A stretch of 25,782 nt of DNA from Methanoregulaceae archaeon (GTDB lineage: Archaea > Halobacteriota > Methanomicrobia > Methanomicrobiales > Methanospirillaceae), in NCBI GenBank assembly GCA_013331215.1, contig DUGU01000226.1, forward strand, positions 1,411 through 27,192, in the 5' to 3' direction. The first letter of the stretch is position 1; each line of letters opens with the position of its first letter. Position numbers and translations under genes: made by a program. Below, piece after piece: positions 20,849-25,782 of the stretch. The notes under the pieces are model-generated. The model ran no database searches. It was not told where the DNA came from and saw only the letters and a list, made by a program, of their open reading frames with translations.

Positions 20849-21531
20849 GGCAGGACGATCCCCCGCGGGGCCACGATCGACCGGAGCGCCGCGTGGCTCT
20901 GTGCCGCCTGCCGGGCGGTGAGCTCGAACGAGTACAGGAGGAGCGCGGCAACCGTCGCGGCGAGGCCGTTGGACCCCTCATACCCGACGCGGTCAAACGC
21001 CGCCGCGTCGGCGTCGGTGAAGAGCGCCGAGAGCGCCCCGTTCCCGCCCGCCGAGACGCCCCCGGTGTCGCTCCGGGTGACGGCGACGGAGTGGTACCCG
21101 GACGGTTGTGCGAGAGTCGTGTTGGTCGTGTTGCCGACGCGGATCATCAGGGCCGCCGCGCCGGTGTTGTAGCCGAGCTTGTTCGTCGCGTCGTTGGCGT
21201 CGGCGAGGACGAAGTCGAACCCGGTCGCCGTCGACGGCCGTTCGGCGACCCAGATCGCCGAGAACGCGCCGGCGAACGTGAACTGCGGCAGGCTCACGTA
21301 CTGGCTACTGGCGAACGTCAGCCCCAGCGGGCCCCACGTCGGCGCGGACGCCGCCGCGCCGAGCGTGCCGTGGTTGCCGTTGCCGCTGTAGTCGGTCAGG
21401 ACCGTGCCGGCGCCCTCGTCGAAGAGATAGAGGGCACTGGCACCCGGCACGAGCGCGAGGTCGGCGTCGAGGGGGCCGAGCGACGGCCGCAGGCCCCAAC
21501 TCCGGAAGCCGGCGGGCGAGAGCCCAGACAC
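20845..21531 (-). CDS. LamG/ConA-like lectin-domain tail protein
   Basis: 228 residues from a GTG at 21529-21531, one base after the upstream stop. Residues ~28-220 form a LamG-like jelly roll: LYLFDEGAGTVLTDYSGNGN then HGTLGAA, the same opening as the LamG domain of the 16991-18355 fibre, and a later TNKLGYNTG that also recurs there as TNKIGFNTD. Probably a surface-binding decoration. Confidence 0.75.
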   Translation of the reverse strand: MSGLSPAGFRSWGLRPSLGPLDADLALVPGASALYLFDEGAGTVLTDYSGNGNHGTLGAAASAPTWGPLGLTFASSQYVSLPQFTFAGAFSAIWVAERPSTATGFDFVLADANDATNKLGYNTGAAALMIRVGNTTNTTLAQPSGYHSVAVTRSDTGGVSAGGNGALSALFTDADAAAFDRVGYEGSNGLAATVAALLLYSFELTARQAAQSHAALRSIVAPRGIVLP

Positions 21532-21532
21532 C

Positions 21533-22438
21533 TCACACCAGCTCCACGGAATACGCCCCGATCGCGCCGGCCGTGAACGGCGTGCCGACGCCGATGCGGA
21601 ACGCGGGCGCGCCTCTCACAGCGACCTCGAACTCTTCGCCGCCTCTGCCGGCGGTGATGGCCGCGGGCGTGCCGGGGATCCAGCTCACGCCGTCCGCGTC
21701 GAGCTCGAACGGGATCAGGGTCAGGGGCGGTGTCGTGGCGAGTGCCCCGCCCGAGACGCGGGCCTTGACGATGGCGACCTCGTGCCCCGTGCAGTCGATG
21801 GTCTGGATCGTCGATTTCCCCACGGCGATCGTGCTGACCGTGCTCGCGAACCGGGCCGAGGTCGAGACGGCGCCGGTGCCGACGACCTGGATATCGACCT
21901 TGCCCGCGCCGACGGTCGCGTTCGCCACGACGGTCCCGACGGCCGTCACCGAGCAGCCGCCCTCGATCAGCGCGCGGGTCGCGCGTGCTACCCACTTGGG
22001 CGCTGCATCGACGGAGAGAAACAGATCCGCGAACTCGGCTCCATCGGGGAGCGCCACGGTCATGACGACCGAGCGGTTTTCCGTCGGGGTGAAGGCGGCA
22101 GACAGAACTCCGCAGGCGTTCGTGCCGTACGCGGTGCCGGCCGCGATCCCGCCGTAGAGCGGGGTGACGGCGAGGACGATCACGGTCGCACCGGCCGCGA
22201 GCTGGTCGACGCAGGTCGGACTCGTGATCGTGTCGGCAGCGGTGACGGTGCGACTGCCGCCGGCGGCGGGCGTGGCGCGGGCGATCGTCGCCCTGGTCGG
22301 GACGGGGTTCGCGGTCGATGCGGGCGCGCCGCCGACCTCCAGGTTGGACTTCGTCGGGAATCGGTTTGCGTCGGTGACCTGCGCCTTGCTTTCGGTCAGA
22401 AGCCTGACCATCCCGATGTTGGTGTTGTCGTCTGCCAT
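21533..22438 (-). CDS. virion structural protein, function unknown
   Basis: 301 residues, rich in Ala, Gly, Thr and Val, the composition of a beta-sandwich virion protein. N-terminus DDNTNIGMVRLLTESKAQVT; the second half contains long strand-like runs (VTAVGTVVANATVGAGKVDI). GAGGT 7 nt before the ATG gives a clear ribosome site and separates it from the tape measure stop. By position after the tape measure it may be a distal tail or fibre base protein. Confidence 0.65.
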   Translation of the reverse strand: MADDNTNIGMVRLLTESKAQVTDANRFPTKSNLEVGGAPASTANPVPTRATIARATPAAGGSRTVTAADTITSPTCVDQLAAGATVIVLAVTPLYGGIAAGTAYGTNACGVLSAAFTPTENRSVVMTVALPDGAEFADLFLSVDAAPKWVARATRALIEGGCSVTAVGTVVANATVGAGKVDIQVVGTGAVSTSARFASTVSTIAVGKSTIQTIDCTGHEVAIVKARVSGGALATTPPLTLIPFELDADGVSWIPGTPAAITAGRGGEEFEVAVRGAPAFRIGVGTPFTAGAIGAYSVELV

Positions 22439-22453
22439 GTGTAGTACCTCTAT

Positions 22454-25072
22454 CTATGTTCTGATGCCGCGGGACATCCGGGTCGCCGCGAAGTCCTGCC
22501 GGACGCCGGCGATGAACGATTCGTAGGGATAGTCCGCCGAGAGCTTGACGTCGCCGTGAATGGTGACGCCGCCGAGCCCGAGCGACGAGAGCGCCCGCGA
22601 GACGCCGTCGGCGACCGCCGCAGCGATGCCGCTCGAGCCGTCCTTTCCGAGGGCGTCGTACGCCTTCGTCTCGCCTGGTGAGAGGATGCGCTCTCCGTTG
22701 AGGAGGAGCGCGAGCCCTTCGTTCGTGCCGGGCTGCGACTGGAAGATACCGCCAGTATGGGCCGTCACCCAGTCGCCGTTGTTCCAGTAGCCGGACTGCC
22801 CTGGGCCGATGTAATGGCCGTTGACGTACCTGCCCCCGTCGGGGCCGTTGCCGCCCCCATTGCCGCTTCCGTTCCCCCCCGTCGAGCCGGGTTCCTGCTG
22901 TGGACCGTAGACGGGCGCCTGGGCCGACGGGGCCGGGAGGGCACGCGAAAGGATGTCGGCGGCCGAGTCCCAGGCCGACCGCGCCATACCGACGAGGTCG
23001 GGGATCTGAAACGAAAACGGGTTGTCGAGGATGTCGGCGGCGGCGTTCCAGACCGCGTTTGCGGCCGACATGACTGCCGATTTGATCGCCTCCCACGCGG
23101 CCGGGACCGCACCGGCGATGGCGCTCCAGACGGCGCCGATCGCGGCCACGCCGAGGCCGGGTCCGGTGTCTGTCATCCAATCCCAGATCGCCTGCGCGGC
23201 CGTGACGACGGCCGTTTGGATGGCCTGCCACGCAAGCGGCACGTTGGCGCAGAGCCATGCCCAGATGCCGGCCATCGCTTCGCCCGCAAGCCGGAGACCT
23301 TCGGTACTCAGCCAGGTCCAGATCAGGCCCGCGGCCGTGACGACGGCCGTTTGGATGGCCACCCATGCCTGGGGGATCGTGACGGTGAGCGCGGTCCAGA
23401 TCGCCTGGGCCGCCGCGACGATGAGCGGCGGGGCGTTGACCGCGAGCCATGACCCAATGCCTGCGACCGCCGTGACGACAGCCTGCTGGACGAATCCCCA
23501 CGCCACCGGGACATAGGCGACGATCGCGTCCCAGAGCCCCGCGATCGCAGCAACGACACCGTTGCCGTCACCCCCACCAAAGAGATTGGCGATCACGTTC
23601 CAGGCGGCAACGATGACGTCGCGCACACGCTCGAAGACGCCGCCGGCCTCGTTCAGCTGCCCCCACAGGTCGGCGAAGAACCCGACCACGGTCTTGATCA
23701 CGGGGCCGAGGGTTTCGCCGATCCACGTCGCGACCGTCCTGATCGCGGGGCCGAGTACGCTGCCGATGACTCCCCCCACCGCACCGATCCACTCTCCGAG
23801 GGACTTGAACCCCGCGAGGACCATCTCGATAGGCCCGACGCCGCCCTTCATCTCACCAAAGAGGTCGCCGAAGAACCCGGCGATCCCGTCGATAATGGGG
23901 CCGAACGTATCACCGAGCCACGACGCGAAGCCCTTCCAGATGCCGGAGAGCCATTCGATGATCCCGCCGACAAAGTTGAACTGTTTGTTGAGCAGATAGA
24001 GCGCCGCGACGATAGCCACGATGACCGCGATCGGTGCGATGAGCGGGGCGAGGAAGGCAACGAGCCCCGCCGCTGCTGCTGTTACGGCCGTGCCGAGCCC
24101 GCCCACAACGACCGCGAGCCCCCCGCCGCCGGCAATCGCGCCGGCGAGGGAGACGGCCGCGGGGACAACCGCCATGATCGCCGGGCCGACGATCATTGCG
24201 GCGGCGGCCACACCCTCGAACGGCTTGAGGACATCGCCGAGTCCCTGTTTGATCTTCTCGAACTCGAACCCGAGCTTGTCCATCGTGCCGAACGACGAGT
24301 TCTGCGCTTTGGCGAACTCTTCTGCGGTGCCTGTCGAGGTTGCGAGTTCGGCGCTGTACTTCGCGACCTCGTCCGCCGTCATCCCGAGTGCCTTGTAAAG
24401 ACCGTCTGTGGATCCGCCCGAGGCCTCGATCGCCTTCGAGAGTTCGCTGGTCGCCTTGCGGCCGGTGATGCCCTTGTCGGCGAAGCTCATCAGTATCGCT
24501 TCGACGTCCGAGAGCCCGAGCCCCATCTTTCCGAGGTCCGGGCCCATGCGAGTCATCAGGGTCGAGAAGTCGCCGAGGTCGACCTTCGAGGACCGGAACA
24601 TTGCCGCGAGCCCGTCGACCTGTCCGGGCGCCTGATCGAGACTGATGCCGAGCGCGGCGAACGCCGGAATCATGGCGTCCGTCAGAGTGTCGGCCGGCTG
24701 CCCCGTTGCGTCCGCGAGGGTGTCGAATGCCGACGCCGTCTTACCCATCGCGTCCACGTTCGTCATCCCGCCGCGGGCGAGGAGGTCGAGCGTGGCGGCG
24801 ACCTCGGAGATCGGGCTATCCACGGACTGGAGCCCGCGAGCGAGCTCCTTGATAGCCTCGTCGGAAACGCCCATCGAGAGCGCGGTCGTCTTGAACGACG
24901 CCTCCATCGGCCGGTTCGCGTCGATCAGCGCCGTTGCCGCAACGCCGGCAGCCGCAACCCCCGCACCGATGGCGATACCGGCGCCGGAGATCCGCCGCGC
25001 TGCCGCGTCCATCGGCGCCTGAGTCTCATCCTTGCAGATGATTCGGTAGACGAGATCCCCCAGGTTTGCCAT
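22454..25072 (-). CDS. tail tape measure protein
   Basis: 872 residues. Long helical N-terminus including a phage tape-measure type region (residues ~1-280: FKTTALSMGVSDEAIKELAR, LSDVEAILMSFADKGITGRK). A hydrophobic stretch spans ~290-360. Then come ~3.5 copies of a 45-residue repeat from ~523 (AWVAIQTAVVTAAGLIWTWL and AWQAIQTAVVTAAQAIWDWM). A Gly/Asn-rich linker (~728-750) precedes the C-terminal domain. It sets tail length and lies inside the tail tube. AAGGAGA precedes the ATG. Directly preceded by the frameshifting chaperone, the classic siphovirus order. Confidence 0.92.
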   Translation of the reverse strand: MANLGDLVYRIICKDETQAPMDAAARRISGAGIAIGAGVAAAGVAATALIDANRPMEASFKTTALSMGVSDEAIKELARGLQSVDSPISEVAATLDLLARGGMTNVDAMGKTASAFDTLADATGQPADTLTDAMIPAFAALGISLDQAPGQVDGLAAMFRSSKVDLGDFSTLMTRMGPDLGKMGLGLSDVEAILMSFADKGITGRKATSELSKAIEASGGSTDGLYKALGMTADEVAKYSAELATSTGTAEEFAKAQNSSFGTMDKLGFEFEKIKQGLGDVLKPFEGVAAAAMIVGPAIMAVVPAAVSLAGAIAGGGGLAVVVGGLGTAVTAAAAGLVAFLAPLIAPIAVIVAIVAALYLLNKQFNFVGGIIEWLSGIWKGFASWLGDTFGPIIDGIAGFFGDLFGEMKGGVGPIEMVLAGFKSLGEWIGAVGGVIGSVLGPAIRTVATWIGETLGPVIKTVVGFFADLWGQLNEAGGVFERVRDVIVAAWNVIANLFGGGDGNGVVAAIAGLWDAIVAYVPVAWGFVQQAVVTAVAGIGSWLAVNAPPLIVAAAQAIWTALTVTIPQAWVAIQTAVVTAAGLIWTWLSTEGLRLAGEAMAGIWAWLCANVPLAWQAIQTAVVTAAQAIWDWMTDTGPGLGVAAIGAVWSAIAGAVPAAWEAIKSAVMSAANAVWNAAADILDNPFSFQIPDLVGMARSAWDSAADILSRALPAPSAQAPVYGPQQEPGSTGGNGSGNGGGNGPDGGRYVNGHYIGPGQSGYWNNGDWVTAHTGGIFQSQPGTNEGLALLLNGERILSPGETKAYDALGKDGSSGIAAAVADGVSRALSSLGLGGVTIHGDVKLSADYPYESFIAGVRQDFAATRMSRGIRT
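23196..23360. repeat. tape measure 135-bp DNA repeat
   Basis: A 30-bp block is identical at 23196-23225 and 23331-23360, a period of 135 bp or 45 codons, with weaker copies on either side. It encodes the IQTAVVTAA core of the tape measure repeats. Confidence 0.85.
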
Positions 25073-25076
25073 CTAT

Positions 25077-25215
25077 CTATCTCTCCTTGTGCCCGTTCGC
25101 CCACTCGATCCAGAAGTCACGGACCTCTTCATCAAGCGCGGCCCACTCGGCCGGGTCGAGGATGCGGAGATGGTGGAGCAGGGCGCCATAGTTCTGACCG
25201 GCCTTACTGTGGGCG
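25077..25215 (-). CDS. +1 frame extension of the tail assembly chaperone
   Basis: In the +1 frame relative to the chaperone a 45-codon reading region (AHSKAGQNYGALLHHLRIL, then DPAEWAALDEEVRDFWIEWA) runs to the TAG at 25077-25079. It has no ATG, GTG or TTG start and reads like a true helical protein, rich in Trp and acidic residues. It should be reached by a +1 slip at TTTC (25215-25218, minus strand), where the tRNA on TTT can re-pair with TTC. The product would be the ~219-residue long form, equivalent to lambda gpGT. Frameshifted chaperones directly before the tape measure gene are standard in siphoviruses. Confidence 0.7.
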
Positions 25216-25737
25216 AAAGTTCCGCAGGTCCTCGCGCTTCTTCGCTTCGTCTTCGGCGATCCACCGATACTGCAGGAAGATCGTATCCTGGTCGGGCTGC
25301 GAGATGGCGTCGGGGTTGGCCGCGAGCCACTCGCAGATCTCGTCCGGGGTCCGGTCCGGGTCGTACAGGATCGTAGCGAAGAGCCGGTTCGACAGGTCCT
25401 CGACGGTCGCGGCCTCTTTCTCGGTCGGCTCGCGGATCTTCTCGATCACCGTCTCGCCGGCCTCGTTGACGACCTCGCGCTGCAGCTTTCCCACGATGGC
25501 GGCGATCCCGGCGTACGCTTCCGCGAGCCGGCGCGATTCGGCTTTCGACAGCCGCGTCCGGACCTTGATGACGTCGCCGTCGCCGAGGTCGATCTCGGCC
25601 GTGGCGTTCTTCACGCGCCGCTCGAGCATGTCGATCGCGCCCATCGCATCGGCGCTCTTCTTCGCGTCGATCGCCTGGAACGCCTCGGCGGCCGCCTGGG
25701 CCTCCGGGTCGTCTTTCAGTGCGCGGGGCCTGCTCAT
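25204..25737 (-). CDS. tail assembly chaperone, short form
   Basis: 177 residues from MSRPRALKDDPEAQ; the ATG at 25735-25737 overlaps the upstream stop by ATGA, so an in-frame ATG 12 nt upstream is less likely. Mainly helical, with a strand segment (AEIDLGDGDVIKVRTRLSKA), the DPDRTPDEICEWLAANPD block and a C-terminal EDEAKKREDLRNFRPQ, ending in TAA. Its size, helical charge-rich sequence, location between the tail tube and tape measure genes, and the frameshift at its 3' end identify it as a gpG-type chaperone. No single residue motif is diagnostic. Confidence 0.7.
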   Translation of the reverse strand: MSRPRALKDDPEAQAAAEAFQAIDAKKSADAMGAIDMLERRVKNATAEIDLGDGDVIKVRTRLSKAESRRLAEAYAGIAAIVGKLQREVVNEAGETVIEKIREPTEKEAATVEDLSNRLFATILYDPDRTPDEICEWLAANPDAISQPDQDTIFLQYRWIAEDEAKKREDLRNFRPQ

Positions 25738-25782
25738 ATGTCGGACCACTGGATGTCGCCGAAGTTGCGGATCGCGACATCC
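25734..25782 (-). CDS. C-terminal end of upstream gene, probably the major tail protein
   Basis: Only the last 15 residues (DVAIRNFGDIQWSDI) and the TGA at 25734-25736 are inside the window. The stop overlaps the chaperone start by ATGA. The gene normally found here in siphoviruses encodes the major tail tube protein; the fragment is too short to confirm this. Confidence 0.5.
   Translation of the reverse strand, partial: DVAIRNFGDIQWSDI

Noticed and set aside
1..25782. CRISPR arrays, tRNA or rRNA genes, attachment sites, insertion sequences
   Set aside because: I looked for regularly spaced repeats, cloverleaf-like segments and terminal inverted repeats with a transposase and saw none. Direct repeats present are the iteron, operator, PKD and tape measure repeats.

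Overview
The window looks like part of a tailed archaeal virus or provirus (siphovirus-type) of a GC-rich methanogen, probably a Methanomicrobiales relative such as Methanoculleus. The archaeal signals are TATA-box promoters with no -35/-10 pairs, near-leaderless starts, purine-rich ribosome sites, a C7T7 run as terminator, a DUF2080 protein, and PKD, DUF2341 and LamG modules in virion proteins. The host assignment is inference. No terminase, portal, capsid or integrase is visible, so this is an internal piece. Almost every gene is on the minus strand, so transcription runs from high to low coordinates.

Late tail operon (25782 to 14070): the end of a probable major tail protein, a tail-assembly chaperone with an apparent +1 frameshift extension, the tape measure protein, a structural protein, a LamG protein, a beta-helix tail spike with a PKD domain, an Ig-like protein, a PKD tail protein, a duplicated-module/LamG fibre protein, and a 974-residue tail-tip protein with DUF2341-like and CBM6 carbohydrate-binding inserts. 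A C7T7 terminator follows.

Junction (14040 to 12413): an HNH endonuclease gene with its own promoter, then a four-gene string that ends in a truncated ParB/methyltransferase remnant.

Early operon (12374 to 3580): 29 mostly tiny genes packed without gaps, headed by a ribbon-helix-helix regulator. Of the 28 junctions, 23 are 4-nt ATGA/GTGA overlaps. Recognisable members are a RecT/Bet annealing protein with two zinc ribbons, an ASCH protein, a DUF1064 nuclease-like protein, a multi-HTH/SANT protein and a HicB-like protein. About a dozen are cysteine-rich zinc-type microproteins.

Replication and control block (3494 to 1): a divergent promoter studded with TAGCC boxes, three of them exactly 11 bp apart, separates a plus-strand DUF2080 gene from a minus-strand operon. 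That operon encodes a Cys-rich protein, a prim-pol/SF3 helicase, an iteron-like candidate origin, a small gene with a frameshift, a microgene and the start of a membrane peptide.

Taken together, primase-helicase plus RecT would replicate and recombine the genome, the small-protein operon probably manages host takeover, and the late operon builds a long non-contractile tail carrying several sugar-binding or adhesive modules. All calls come from reading the sequence alone; no database search was possible.
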